Assembly (NCBI RefSeq): GCF_910589235.1
Contig: NC_060962.1
Span: 1,667,732-1,731,731, forward strand
Origin: Vespa crabro
Lineage: Eukaryota; Arthropoda; Insecta; Hymenoptera; Vespidae
Length of the DNA stretch: 64,000 nt
Direction: 5' to 3'
Made by a program: the position numbers and the translations under genes. Below, in pieces: positions 41,429 to 53,941 of the stretch; positions within the stretch are counted from its first letter, which is position 1, and the number at the start of each line of letters is the position of its first letter. The notes beneath the pieces are model-generated. The model was not told where the DNA came from. It did not search any database and worked only from the letters and a program-made list of their open reading frames with translations.

Positions 41429-41485
41429 CATATACATACATACATACATACATACATATGTTATATATATATATATATATATATC
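41429..41485. repeat. (ACAT)n then (AT)n tract
   Basis: Seven ATAC units, then about 22 bp of AT. Confidence 0.93.
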
Positions 41486-42640
41486 TCATTCTATTAACTT
41501 TTCGGTCTACTGGGAATCCAAACTTGACGGTTTGAGTTGAGCGTTGGAGCTTTAAAAGAGAGAACTAGACTAAAGTTCTCTCCGGAAGATACTTCCTTAC
41601 GTTTCCGGTCTTCCATCGTGAAACTTGTTAATCGTGCCAAGTAATGAATGTAGAAACTTGGCGATTGTGATTCATGACTCTAGATCAAGATCTTATTCCT
41701 TCTTATCCGTCAAACGAGTATTGTCTTGTACCAACGAATCAGGCATTTTGTACTTCATCCTCTATTCCTTTCTCTTTTTTTTTCTTATTTTTCTTTTTTA
41801 ACGGTGGTAAGTAAGCAAAGGAAAGAAGGAATTCGCGTGGAACAAACTCGGTACATGCTGGAAACACAAATGTGCGCACGCGCACCTCTATAATCGAATG
41901 CGATCGCGTGGAAAGATGTCAAGGTCGTTCGTAATAAAGCCAAGGTGGTAATAAGTTCGACTCGTACTCTTTTCCAGTCTTAATTCACTCTTTCTTTCTT
42001 GTTTTTTCTCTCTCGCTCTCTCTATCTCTATCTCTATTCCTCTCTTTGTAATCTTTTATTTTTCTCTCTCTAACAGAATTGCTTTCTCGGTCGTTCGAGC
42101 ATTTAATCGCCAAGGAAAGAAACAAATCCAACGACGTTTTATATAATCGTACTCGATCTTCATCGTCGATGGACTCGAGGAATTCAATGAATTGCAATTT
42201 AATCGAAATTCAAAAATAAGTTGAAAAGAACTCAAACAATTTAACGAATTTTTATGACACGGAAAACACAACCGTTAAAGAAAGATTGGAACGTATTAGA
42301 TATAGCCTTTGAGCTATACGATCGAACAAGCTGTTTAAAGGATTTCCTGTTGTTAGAAAGGAAATTTACAATAACAGGTATTGTAGAATATGATAGAAGG
42401 AGATTGAAAAAAAAATCAAAAGAAAAAAGAAAAAAAAGGAACAAGGAAAGAATTTGCATAAAGAATTTATCGAATTTTACAAGAATTTTTCTTTTTATTT
42501 TCTGTTGTTTCTCTTTTTCTTTATTTCCTTCGATTAGAATTTTTTTTACACGAATTTACGAGATTCACCGATCTGTTCTTTTTACATTACGGAAATTTTT
42601 GCAGGAATGCAGGAAAGACATAGAAACGAGGAAGAGAAAA

Positions 42641-42646
42641 AGATAG

Positions 42647-42702
<56 letters not shown>
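42641..42702. repeat. (GATA)n then (GA)n tract
   Basis: Six GATA units followed by an uninterrupted GA run. Confidence 0.95.
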
Positions 42703-42705
<3 letters not shown>

Positions 42706-42944
42706 ATTTTAATTAGCCGTCCGAAAGTTAAGAAAATCAAGCTAAATTGGAACGCTTTTAAAAGTTTTCTCTGTGGAATTCTGAGCACAAGCGATCATTG
42801 TTTCTCCTTACGTCATTTCCTTCCGATGGCAGATCGAAATTCGTAATGAAATTCATTGTAAAATTTTCCTTATACGAGTATATGGACATTTCCAAATGCT
42901 CGAACCTTTTTTTCCTGTCCCTATCTCTTCCTATATCTTCCTCT

Positions 42945-42978
42945 CCCCCCCCCCCCCCCCTCTCTCTCTCTCTCTCTT
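42945..42978. repeat. Poly-C (16 nt) followed by (TC)n
   Basis: C16 at 42945-42960, then TC. A C run this long is unusual in an AT-rich intron. Confidence 0.93.
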
Positions 42979-43223
42979 TCTTTTTCTATCTCTTTCGTAG
43001 GTAAAAGCATAGTGCTAAAATATTAAGCCCTAACGAATTCGTTTTCCGCAAGCGTGGAACTCTCCGGTTTATGAATATTGCAAGGCTGCGAATTATTCTC
43101 GAGTAGTAGATAGTAGGGATACTGTTGGTGGGGTAGGATGGATTAAAGTGTAGATGCGACCTATACCAGAAGATGATTATGTATGCAAATCATTAAAGTC
43201 TCTAGATTTTCGCTATTCGTAAA

Positions 43224-43257
43224 TACACACACAAACACACACACACACACACATACT

Positions 43258-43313
<56 letters not shown>
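43224..43313. repeat. (AC)n then (AT)n compound tract
   Basis: AC run with AAAC interruption, then about 45 bp of pure AT. Confidence 0.95.
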
Positions 43314-43315
<2 letters not shown>

Positions 43316-43353
43316 GATGATCCACTAACTGTAAGTGTTAACTGAAATATTTC

Positions 43354-43382
<29 letters not shown>
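43354..43382 (+). repeat. Poly-A run, 29 nt
   Basis: A29. No retroposed body is recognisable on its 5' side, so I call a homopolymer rather than a retroposon tail. Confidence 0.92.
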
Positions 43383-43385
<3 letters not shown>

Positions 43386-44371
43386 TTAATCTATTTATGA
43401 TTGCCTTTTTTTCTTTTTTTATTATTATTCTCTAAATGATTACATTATACTTTTGTAAATTATTATTATTGAAATATAGAAATACTAAAAACTTTTCGTG
43501 TTCGTAATAGTCTAGTTAATTATTTCTAAATATTTTAATTACAAAGTAAATAACAGGAGAATAAAATATTGGTCTATATTTTAAAAATTATATTGACTGG
43601 AATTGAAATTCTCTCTCTCTCTTCTTGATATTATATCGTCACGTAAAACAAATATTATCAGCATTTACATGCGTATTTAACTACGTGAATATTTATATTA
43701 CGATTTCATAAAATTCTATCTATGATATAATACAACGGAAATATCGAGGCCTGTGGAAAAATGAGCTATGAGAAAGAAAGAAGTATTGTTTCATCGATCG
43801 TAACGTAGTCTCAATTTTTTTAAGTTTGCGAAAATGCTTGGATTTTTCTATGCCAAGGCGAAACTAATAATAAAAGTAAAATTTTATTGGATCGAGGGTA
43901 CTTCGAGATCTCGCATGATCTCGATAAATTTCGTCTCTTCGCATTTTTATGTGATCAATGTGAGCTTCGAACATTTAACGTTTTATGAACGTAACGCAGG
44001 GATTTACAATCGATCCTTCTTTTTCTTATACTTTTACTTTTTATTATTATTATTTTTATTACTCAACTACGTCGCTATTCCCTGTTATAAAGCAATTACT
44101 TTTTTCACAATCTCTAAGTAAGTTCTACATATATGATGTCATCATTAATTTTATTGATATGATAATAACAAATATATATATTAATGAAAATATGGAAATA
44201 CTAATATAAGTTAAAGATTATTTTCGAGAAATTAACGTTGGATCAAGTATGTAGTACATATACCAATATAAAGCTGAGGATAGAAAATAACGTTTCGTTT
44301 GAGGAAACTGATAGATCGTATTAATTTTCAAACGGTAGAATATATTAATTCTCCTTTTATTTCTATTTATA

Positions 44372-44440
44372 TGTCTGTCTGTCTCTCTATCTGTCTTTCT
44401 GTTTGTCTATCTATTTATCTATTTCTCTCTTTCTCTCCTT
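44372..44440. repeat. TCTG/TCTA/TC compound tract
   Basis: Tetranucleotide TGTC and TATC units grading into TC. Confidence 0.88.
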
Positions 44441-44645
44441 TCTTTATACCTATAGACGTACGTGTGTGTGTGTATGTATATATATCTGTCTCCGTCAGAA
44501 AAAGGAATTTCCACGAAATAAGCAAGAAAATCGAGAATGCTTTGCAACGAAATTCCTTCTTTATTTCTTTGGAATCGTGATAACGCGATCCCGTGACTTT
44601 TATCTTCCTATCGAAATCAAATCGTCCTTTACATTCAATGGCAAT

Positions 44646-44692
44646 ACCAGCACTAGCACTAGCACCAGCAGTAGCAGCAGTAGCAGCTGCAT
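44646..44692 (+). repeat. Composite AGC/AGT trinucleotide tract
   Basis: Period-3 array of AGC, ACT and AGT units. It shares the string cagcactagcac with the larger array at 56485-56640. Confidence 0.88.
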
Positions 44693-45276
44693 TCTTCGTC
44701 GACGAAACATTCTTTAACGTCTTTCACTAGAGTCTAGGATCCCTGACATTTGTCTCGTCTTTAGCATCGAACGGATGCTACATCCAGAGTTTGGATAATT
44801 TTGAATCGAAAAGGAAAGCGGGTTAACGTCGATCCTTCCGACTTCCTGCTTGACAGATTTCATCGAAATGTATGTACATATGTATGTACGTATACGTGTT
44901 TGATTCAAGTATTGTTATTCGATTTTTATTTTTTATATATAGGCGTATATAAATTCGATTTTTAAATGAATTTTGTAGATATAGATATCTATAGATATTT
45001 ATCATTAAATCGCAGTGATATCTCTTTTACATAAATGAAAATATTTATTATGACTGATCGTTTAATTTACAATTATCAACATTAATAAAATAATCAATTG
45101 ATAATAAAAAATTGGAAAGTTACAATTCGATATAGAAAAGATTATCAACGAGGAAAATTTTAATTCTTGTAAAATCAGTAATAATTTTGTTCCTTCGTTA
45201 TTTTCCTCCTATTCTTCCGTCCATTCGCTTATCGAATTTAACATATTTTCCAATTTTGAGATATGGTTCTTCGTTC

Positions 45277-45278
<2 letters not shown>

Positions 45279-45313
<35 letters not shown>
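45279..45313. repeat. (CGT)n trinucleotide tract
   Basis: Eleven to twelve perfect TCG units. Confidence 0.95.
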
Positions 45314-45316
<3 letters not shown>

Positions 45317-45832
45317 AAAATAGACGTCGCACGGTCGGCTAGCAACGTGTTAGCTGCCTGCAGCCACGACGAAAATCGATGAAAATATTCATCTGAGCTA
45401 CTAAGAGCATACGCGCTAACTGGATATTTATTATATTATTATAAATTAACGATATAGAAAATTCTACTCTGTCGTATTTCGAGTTTATTGCTTGAAGAAT
45501 TTCCAACGAAAGCAAAAGGACGACGATAAGTTGAGAAAATTTTCGCAGCGCCCTTAATTATGGTGACATTTTAATTAGCTTCTCCTTGGGTCCGAAGAAT
45601 GAACTGAATCACGAAGTGTATTACAAACTTATTACGACGTTATTACGAGACAAATAACATCCTCTTATCACACTAAATCTGTCAGCGTCATTTCTAGATT
45701 TAAACGATATCATATTTCTATAGAAAATCTCTAGATTTTATAGAAATCGTAGAAGGAGACGGAACGATAAAATTCGCACTTCGTGACTATAGTTTGCGAT
45801 AACAACCGTCCACTCGAGCTGGCATCTACCGT

Positions 45833-45834
<2 letters not shown>

Positions 45835-45877
<43 letters not shown>

Positions 45878-45894
45878 GTATATATATATATGTA

Positions 45895-45965
<71 letters not shown>

Positions 45966-45976
45966 AGAGAGAGAGG
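45835..45976. repeat. (AT)n tract, about 130 bp, ending in (GA)n
   Basis: TA/AT run with TATG and TAATAT interruptions, then a short GA run. Confidence 0.95.
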
Positions 45977-46497
45977 CACGAATGTCTCAAGTAGTCCTTT
46001 CGTACTTATCCATCCTCTCATTTCACTTTCTCGAAGTAAAATATCGAGGAGAAGCCGTGAAAAAAGGAGGGTTTGTTTATGAGCTTGCTGCAACAAAACG
46101 GAAACTTTTTTAAGGAGTTTGCATTTTAAAAGAGGTCAGTTCTGATTTCTCGTTTACCTGACAACAAGCCGGTACAAATACTTTGAAGATTTTAATCGAC
46201 AACGAAAAAAATTTTATCGGGTATATACATACATAGATATGTACGTAGCTCTATTCTCCGGAAGAGTTTTTCGAGGAAAAGAACTTAAGAAAATCTTTCT
46301 TCGAATCCTCTAGTAACTTTCTTTACCTTTAACTCTCTATCTCTTTCTCTTTTGCACATTCTTATATCTCTTCCATCTTTTTATCCGAGATTTACAACCC
46401 TCCTTTAAGTTCAAAAAAACGGCTTGCTATAGAATTTTTACAAAGGTTTTATCCTTCTTGAGTTTTCCTTTCTTCTCCTTTATTCATCTCTTATCCC

Positions 46498-46578
46498 TCT
46501 TCTCTCTCTCTCTCCCTCTCTTTCTCTATCTTTATCTCTATCTCTATCTCTATCTCTTCCTCTCTCTTTGTCTATCTT
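46498..46578. repeat. (TC)n/(TCTATC)n tract
   Basis: TC run with four TATCTC hexamer units. Confidence 0.92.
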
Positions 46579-46942
46579 TTTTTGATCTTAATTTTCTTAG
46601 CCATCAACTAATCACTGTTTGATCGTCGGAATTGAGGAAGGATGATCGGTAAATCTTCCAGAGATGTGCGTTCAAATGCATATGTACGTATATAATAACG
46701 CGCTATGCGTGGAACGTAAACCAACGTGCCGATGTGGCTATTATTAATTATCCGACGGCATACTCCATCAGTGGTTAATCAATCGGGGTCAGTGACTAAT
46801 GGGTGTGAATCTAATGGTTTACAAGTAGAGCCTGTAACATGTAAAGTAAAGATTTTGAAATAAGATTAGAAGTTTAAAGGGTAGAGAAAAGTTATAGTAA
46901 ATGAAGATATATTTCGAAAAGGAAATTATTCCAATGATATAA

Positions 46943-46945
<3 letters not shown>

Positions 46946-46989
<44 letters not shown>

Positions 46990-46995
46990 TATATA
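46946..46995. repeat. (AT)n tract
   Basis: AT run of about 37 bp and a second shorter block. Confidence 0.93.
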
Positions 46996-47722
46996 GAAAA
47001 AAGAAAAAAGGTCCGATCCAATTCAACAAAATTCTCAAGTTGAAATGAAACTGTTGTAGAAAAAGAAAGAAAGAAAGAAAAAAGACAAAAAAACAATTTG
47101 CCAAGGAAAGAAAATATTTTAGGCTATCTCCCTAACTCACTATTCACCGGCATATTTTCAACCTTACTTTGAAATCCCAGGCTTATATGTCGTGGTCTCC
47201 CCTTGTCAGCCTGAACGACGCTCTATTCTACCGTGCAAGCCATCCACGAACGCCTTTACTTGCGAACGCGATAGGAAATCTTCCCTTCTTTCCCTTCACT
47301 TCTTTCGTCATCCCTTTGCGAAGGGCATCTCGAGATCGCTTTCCAACGTGCGAAACAACGCAGCCGTTTCTCTATATCTTTCTCTCAATTTCTTCTTCTT
47401 TTTTTAAGACAACCTCTCTTTCTCTCATTCTCATTTTCCGTTCTTTCGTTTCTCTAAGTTCCTTCGATATATCTTTCCGACGTAGTGATAAACGAGTTTG
47501 TTTTTAATTCGCGGCGAGCCGAATAAAAATGTTTAATCCTTCGATCGATCTTCTTTTATCTCTTGCCAATTTCTTTTACTTCGATTCATTTTAAATAGCT
47601 AATTAAACCTCTGTACCTCGTATTATTGACGACGTTTTCGTTCAAAGCGAGCCTGATTAATTTCTTTATACCATAAAACGTTCGTTAACATGAAATATTG
47701 TGAGAAAATAACATATTTTTGA

Positions 47723-47750
47723 TTATATGGATAATTTATTATCCATATAA
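47723..47750. repeat. 13-bp-arm palindrome with 2-nt centre
   Basis: ttatatggataat at 47723-47735 and its exact reverse complement at 47738-47750. Confidence 0.88.
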
Positions 47751-48701
47751 AATAATCCAAATCAAATTCGTATAAAAATAAATCCGATGAGCTACAAGGA
47801 AGCAGAAATATCCATTAATTTAATTATTGAACACAAACATGATTATAAAGGTTAATTCTTATTAATCGTATAATTGACGTTCTGCTGTACTTTATTTTTA
47901 ATAAAATATTCAATATTGAATATGCATTCGGTATATCCGTTCTATATTCTTTATTATTTTCTTCAAAAAGAGAGATATACTAGTTTACTGATATTCTTCT
48001 ATTTTTCTGTGTGAATATATATTGTTACCTATTTGATAAAAGATGTTAAATTCGAGTCGACAAAAAATAGATATGATACGAAATATGCAAGGCAATGTGA
48101 AACTCTTAAGAGATTGAAATTCACACGGCTCAATAATTTAAGCTTTCGAGTGCAGACTAAGGATGCGATTCAAAGGTCGCCTAATTCAAGGAGATTCCTG
48201 TGAGATGAGATCGATTACGGTGCATCCTCAAGTATCCCATTGATCTATAAATCCGTACTAGGGTATAATTCAACAAGATGAAATGGATAAAGGTGGGATA
48301 AGAGTTCCCTCTATCTCAGCTTATCATTTTTTCTCGCGATATTATAACGTATAGATGATCACATTTTGCTCGACATTTTTCGAGTTTTTACATTCTTTCA
48401 TTACATGTTTATTTTTCTATATTTTTATAATAATTTTCATGAAAACTAGAAATACTACACGAAAAAACACCAAAGATAAATTTCGTTGAACGTTATTACT
48501 AGTCGTTCTTATCGACCTTAATCGATCGATTACAGATCTGATAGAGAAAAAAATCTGAATGGAAGAAATATTCTCTTTGTTCTTCCCCATGAAATTTCAT
48601 CAACTTTTTAAAACGCTTCGCGTTCTCACGAAAACCCAAACTCAGCGTGAAACTAGTAAGAAAATTTCTTCACCAACTCTAAGTAAAGTATTAGCACTCG
48701 T

Positions 48702-48760
48702 TCTATCTCTTTCTCTCTCTCTCTCTCTTTCTCTCTCTTTCTCTTTTTCTCTCTTTTTTC
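48702..48760. repeat. (TC)n tract
   Basis: TC run with TTTC interruptions, about 470 bp before the 110-nt exon. Confidence 0.92.
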
Positions 48761-49227
48761 TCGTCGACCGAATAAGAATAAGAATGAAAAAAGTGACTCC
48801 GTTTAACTAGGATTTATGACTTTAAATTCGTACGAGCAAAGATTAAACCAAAAAAAATGCTTTAACATTCCTGAAATGTTCTTTTTCTACATTGGACAAG
48901 GAATTATCGTTAAATTTGAAAGAAGGCACACGATTAGACTCTTTTTACAAACTGTATGATCTCGATTGCGAATTAAATTTTGAGTGTCAGTTCGATTCGA
49001 ATGAAAATAGGATTATTCCGTATAATGCATAGACATTTCGGTTCAATTGTAATGACTTCACAAATGATTATAATTAAACATAACGATAATTATTTTTAAA
49101 TGTCAGTTATCAATCGTAATGTTTAAAAATAGATTAAAAATACATTAAAAATATTTAATTTGTATTTCTTTTAATTTCTTATCGAAAAGTATAAATATAA
49201 TTTTATTTTCTTCTATTTCTTTTTCAG

Positions 49228-49337
49228 GAATGGAACGATGTAAATATGAGGTGGAACGTCTCAGAGTATGGAGGCGTCAGAGATCTCAGGATCCCTCCGC
49301 ATCGACTTTGGAAACCGGACGTTCTCATGTATAACAG
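49228..49337 (+). CDS. nAChR alpha subunit, 110-nt internal exon (conventional exon 4; loops D and A)
   Basis: The exon encodes 36 full codons plus two bases (AG) of a Ser codon completed by the next exon (phase 0 in, phase 2 out). It opens with Glu-Trp; the Trp at codon 2 corresponds to the conserved loop D tryptophan. NVS at codons 10-12 is an N-glycosylation sequon in the EYGGVRDLR region. WKPD at codons 28-31 (Trp at 49309-49311) starts the family signature WxPDxxxYN, and Tyr at codon 35 is the loop A aromatic of the acetylcholine pocket. The acceptor is a pyrimidine-rich ttctttttcag ending at 49227. The donor is CAG|gtaatt, somewhat weaker than the donors of the other two exons. The 110-nt size is the usual size of this exon in the family. 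IPPHRLWKPD favours alpha5/alpha7 over alpha6, which typically has ITPNKLWKPD. Confidence 0.97.
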
Positions 49338-49790
49338 GTAATTAAAGATATTCGACGTGAATTGCTAAATCGTAAAATTTCATATGTTACTGTTTAATCA
49401 ATGAATTATATTAAAATAAGAATAATCGTTGAAATATGAAGGAACTATTAAAAAAAAATATCTTAATAATTTGACAATACTATTATGGAGATAGTCAATG
49501 ATAAAGATTTAAAAGAAAACAAAGAAACGCTTTTCTAGTTGTGATAAGCAGTGGAAAAAAAAAGAAAAAATGGAAGAAAAGAAAAGAGAAGAGAAAATCT
49601 ATGAATATAAATCGTCCGTTAGATTACGTTTGTTAATATTCATGAGAGTATCGCCCGAAAGCGATAGAAAATTTTATCGGCCAAAGTAACTGCTATGCAT
49701 CCTGGGCAGACAAGGAGGGCGGATCTCTGTTCTTAACTACAATCGGAAATAGGAAATATCGGATGGCTTGATTATACGTTAGAATAAACA

Positions 49791-49848
49791 GAGAGAGTGG
49801 GAGAAAGAGTGTGAGAGAGAGAAAGAGAGGGAGAAAGAGAGAGAGATT
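49791..49848. repeat. (GA)n-rich tract
   Basis: Imperfect GA run with GTGG and GGGA interruptions, about 450 bp after the 110-nt exon. Confidence 0.9.
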
Positions 49849-51562
49849 GGATATTCTAACAGATGTGAAAAGTAGAGGTCTTATAAAGCTGAAATATATT
49901 TCCATTTTTAGTTTAGGAAAAGCTCGATTTAACAATTCCGTTTTATCGATACGATCCTCACTGTTACAATCGATCTCCTCCGATGTACGAAATATTTTTT
50001 TTCAGCGTCAACTAACTTCAGGTTCTCTTGTAGTTGTATTCGATAAATTCAACGAAATCTATTGTAAAACTGACTCAAAGAATTGTCCTTTTATTCTAAC
50101 AAATCATAAAATATCATTATAACCTTCAGTAACATAATTTTTCTATTTATATAAGTATTCCAAACGAGCTAGTTGGAAAAAAATAAAACCATACCGTGTA
50201 CTATTTGTAAATCCAGTTTTTATACACTTTATATGCGAACATTAAAAAAGAACTATGTAGAAATGAGTAGTAGCGAGAAGACGTACAACTATAAGGTGTC
50301 CAACACCAATCCAATTTCCAGAGGCTTTGGTGAAATTTATGTAGATCAGAAGAAAAGTTGATTAAGAAGGAGAAAAAGGAAACGGAAAAAGAAGAAAGAA
50401 AAAAAGAAAAAAAAAGAAAAGAAAAGAAAAAAAAACAAAGATTTATGAAACGCTCGCCGAACTTTTTTACAGACTTTTAACTCAAAAAGCTATGAAGAAA
50501 GTCCATATGTCCGCAACTTTCCTTTCTTGTGAAGCGAAATACGTGTCCTCTATGGAAATTCAAGGCTTCTCTCGGGATAGACTCGCACGGAGTCTGACAT
50601 TCTCCATATATAAATCGAAAAATATCGTACGCAAGAACTTTGCGAATCTGTATGTTCGACATTTTAGTCAACGGAACGAATAGCGTAGAATAAAAGTCTA
50701 CTGTTTTCAAATTGCGGGCCACGATCCTTTGTTAAAGAAACCTGATCTATTCGTTGCTATGCTAAATAAGAAAAAAGTAAAAAAAAAACAAAACAAAATA
50801 AAACAAAACAAATAGAGAATAACAAGAAGAACGAATTTTATCGGAATATTACAAATATTTGATGGACCCTTTTAAAACATCGAATTATTTAATATGATTG
50901 TTTGATCTATCGAACCTGCTGTTATTGTTAATCGATTCAAACAAAAATTTATATATTCGTATTTTACGGAAGATCTGAACTGAACATTAAAAATAAATGC
51001 GTTATTTAAAAAGAAAACAACGTATATTGATTATAATGATTAAAAGAATGTAGGGCGTAATTAGGATCGAATTTCAATGTAAAAAAATAATACTTAAAGA
51101 TCTTTTACGATTCTCTTGACATGGAATTATATTTGTATCCTGTATTTTTAAGAGCATGCAATACTGTTCTGGCATATTTACTAAGGATTACTATACTGGG
51201 TATCCACAAAAACTAGTACTCATCTGTACGTATATCAAATATTACAGAAAAGAGATAAATATGTAATTATCAAAATGCATCTAGGATAGAAAAAGAACTT
51301 GGTAAAAGTATATCAAAAAGGAGAACGAATGAAAGCATAAAAAAAATCTTTATCGTAAATGTCCATTAAAAAGAAATAAAAACATACAAGATGCCAACAA
51401 AATTATAAAAAAACCAATCCAAAAATTAACTCGTATACTCGAACTTCGTAAAACTTCAAAATTCTTCACGTTTCTAATTAACTTTCACAGCCTTTAAATT
51501 AAAAATAAATTATATATTATTGCAGTCATCTTTTTTTCTTTCTTTTTTTCTATTACTTTCCT

Positions 51563-51592
51563 TCTTTCTCTCTCTCTCTCTCTCTCTCTCTT
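51563..51592. repeat. (TC)n tract
   Basis: Short TC run within a T-rich pyrimidine stretch that starts near 51529. Confidence 0.92.
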
Positions 51593-51935
51593 TTCTTCTC
51601 TTCGTAAATATAATATTTATTATAAATAACAGAAAACTTATATTTCAATGAAATTAATCTAGGCAGATAAAAAAACATTAAAAAAGAAGAGCGACAGCGA
51701 GAACGTTTTTAAAAAGTAATACGATTAAACGCTTGGCTTTCCTTCCATCCCCTTTAATGTCGGGATACCTAACCTGTTCCTGTTTACGCGGTCACCCTAT
51801 ATGTATGCATACTGTGCGCGTTGTATCAGTACCAGCTAGCGTTACGCTTCTCTTTTTTTATTTTTGTTTTTTTTCATCAGCTTGTCTTTTTTGCACTTGT
51901 CGCTGTGTTCGAGATTACGAAAACCAAAAAGAAAG

Positions 51936-52035
51936 AGAAAAATAGAGGGTGAAAAAGATAGATAGATAGATACATGAATAGAGAGAGAGGGAGAGAGAAA
52001 AAGAGAGAAAGAAAGAGAGAGAGAGAAAGAGAGAG

Positions 52036-52068
<33 letters not shown>

Positions 52069-52072
52069 AAAG

Positions 52073-52109
<37 letters not shown>

Positions 52110-52135
52110 AGAGAAAGAGGTAGAGAGAGAGACAG
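51936..52135. repeat. Purine (GA)n/(GAAA)n tract, about 200 bp
   Basis: The longest near-continuous purine stretch in the window, with a GATA block at 51957-51972. The 178-codon minus-strand frame through it is a Ser/Leu/Phe artefact. Confidence 0.94.
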
Positions 52136-52450
52136 AACGATACACGTGCTCGCAAAGTTTTGAGTTTTAATGCGTTTAAGAGATAAGCTGTATGGTGTAA
52201 AAGAGCGCATGTGCGTCCAACGAAGAGAACATATATACATTAATGAAGGTAATAAACAGAGAACGTCGAAGGTGCGATTCACTCTGTTTACAGCGTATAA
52301 CGTTATAATATGGCGGGTCGTGAGGTCATTACAAGGATGGCAAACGGTCGAGTCGCGGGTAAAGGACTGATCGATCAATTAGCTGCTTTGTCGCATCGTC
52401 GCTCTGCACAATTCTTCCGCGCTCCACTTTTCATACGACTCTCATCAAAC

Positions 52451-52478
52451 ATATATGTGTGTGTGTGTGTGTGTATGC
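52451..52478. repeat. (GT)n tract
   Basis: TG run preceded by an ATAT segment. Confidence 0.92.
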
Positions 52479-52926
52479 ATATGAGTATGTGTTTGCGCAA
52501 TGTGTGTATATATTGCGCAAGAACATACGTGCGCACGAGTATCATCAAGAGAAGCAACGAACACATTTGATCGTTTAAACATTACGAGAGCATCAATGTT
52601 CGGAGATAGCTTTGGATAGTATTGAATTGTATAAAAAATAAATAAATAAATAAAAAAAAAATACAATAAAAGAAAAAAGAAATTACATTCGACTACAGTG
52701 AAGAGATATAACGTGTAGAGTGATACCTCTTGGACTTTTTTTGAGAATTTATTTTTATACGTTTTTTATTATATCGGCAGATATAACATCGATTGCTCGA
52801 AATTTCTCGATAGGCGCTACGATTGAAACGTATTAATTTTACGTTGAGAAGTTTTATACGGTTTCTGATTTCTTCGTTTCTTCTTTTTCCAACTATTTAA
52901 ATCCTATCCGTTTGTTTGAATCGATA

Positions 52927-52929
<3 letters not shown>

Positions 52930-52971
<42 letters not shown>
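52930..52971. repeat. (TA)n tract
   Basis: Pure TA run of about 41 bp. Confidence 0.94.
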
Positions 52972-52974
<3 letters not shown>

Positions 52975-53852
52975 GAAAATCGAGAACGATTAATCGATTA
53001 GGAAAAAGAACTAGATTCTTCGTAGGCGAGGAAGTATACTATTTACCTGGAGGCATAGAAAATATCGGGGCAAAATGGGACGCTGGGCCAAGTGGGTCAC
53101 TCGCATTAAAAACAAAGCCACTGTCACCATTTAAAGGGAATCAGGAAAAGTAACTCCCTCTTGCGGAAATACATTGTCGGAAAACGCTTGCGGCCTAGCT
53201 ATTGTTTTTAAGTAGGTAATGTATCGGGCGCAAGCCACTGACAACGATGAAGTCGACGATGCCGCGTTGCGCATCGTATTTGTCGAATTAAAAAGTTCGG
53301 CTTAAGATGCATTAAACGAAGAAAACGAATGGTACAATACTCGGATAGCTCGTTTATATACCGTCTGTCTGTGGCAGTGTTTGTGAACGAGCATTGAACC
53401 ACTTAACGGACCGAATCCCACTTCGCAGCTCGTGGAAATGAGATTTTTATATCTTGATTTGTTGCTACGGTCTAACCTATTACCTGTTCTCTCCTTTTTT
53501 CTTTAAGCTAATTGAAATCCGACAACGAACATCCATTTATTAATATCAAAGATCGTTCTAATAAATTTATATTCAATCCAATCCAATATTTATTTATCGA
53601 TAACTAGATCTACTGAATTGTAATCGAGTTAAAGTAGTTCTATTAATTAGAAAATTTATTGTCCTGCCTTATCTGCTGGATCAAAAAAATAATAAATTTG
53701 CGGTATGATAGATTAATTCTGTAACGTCAAGTAAACTCATTAAGGGAATATATACCTACTATAAGAAGGATAATTTTAACCGATAATACAGCTCATTTAT
53801 TTCCTACTTTGTTTACCTATTATTTTCGTATTTCTGTTGTTTGTTATTATTA

Positions 53853-53855
<3 letters not shown>

Positions 53856-53939
<84 letters not shown>
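53856..53939. repeat. (TTA)28 trinucleotide tract, 84 bp
   Basis: Perfect TTA/ATT run, the longest trinucleotide run in the window. Confidence 0.97.

Positions 53940-53941
<2 letters not shown>

Larger units (their letters stand above)
28184..49227 (+). other. Intron, 21,044 nt, between the 45-nt and 110-nt nAChR exons
   Basis: The intron is bounded by gtgagt at the 5' end and tttttcag at the 3' end. Its content is AT-rich sequence with many (TC)n, (GA)n, (AT)n and trinucleotide tracts, listed separately. Local structure includes a hairpin cluster at 28417-28486, a hairpin at 39769-39794, a near-perfect palindrome at 47723-47750 and a (TC)n/(GA)n inverted pair at 38673-38894. I saw no nested gene. 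Open frames inside it are short or made of repeat-derived Ser/Leu, Arg/Glu or Tyr/Ile runs. Confidence 0.9.

Noticed and set aside
43354..43382. A29 run as the tail of a retroposed gene or SINE
   Set aside because: No body, polymerase III boxes or target-site duplication could be seen next to it.
51842..52378. 178-codon minus-strand frame
   Set aside because: Most of it is Ser/Leu/Phe read from a (GA)n/(GAAA)n tract; the non-repeat ends match nothing known.
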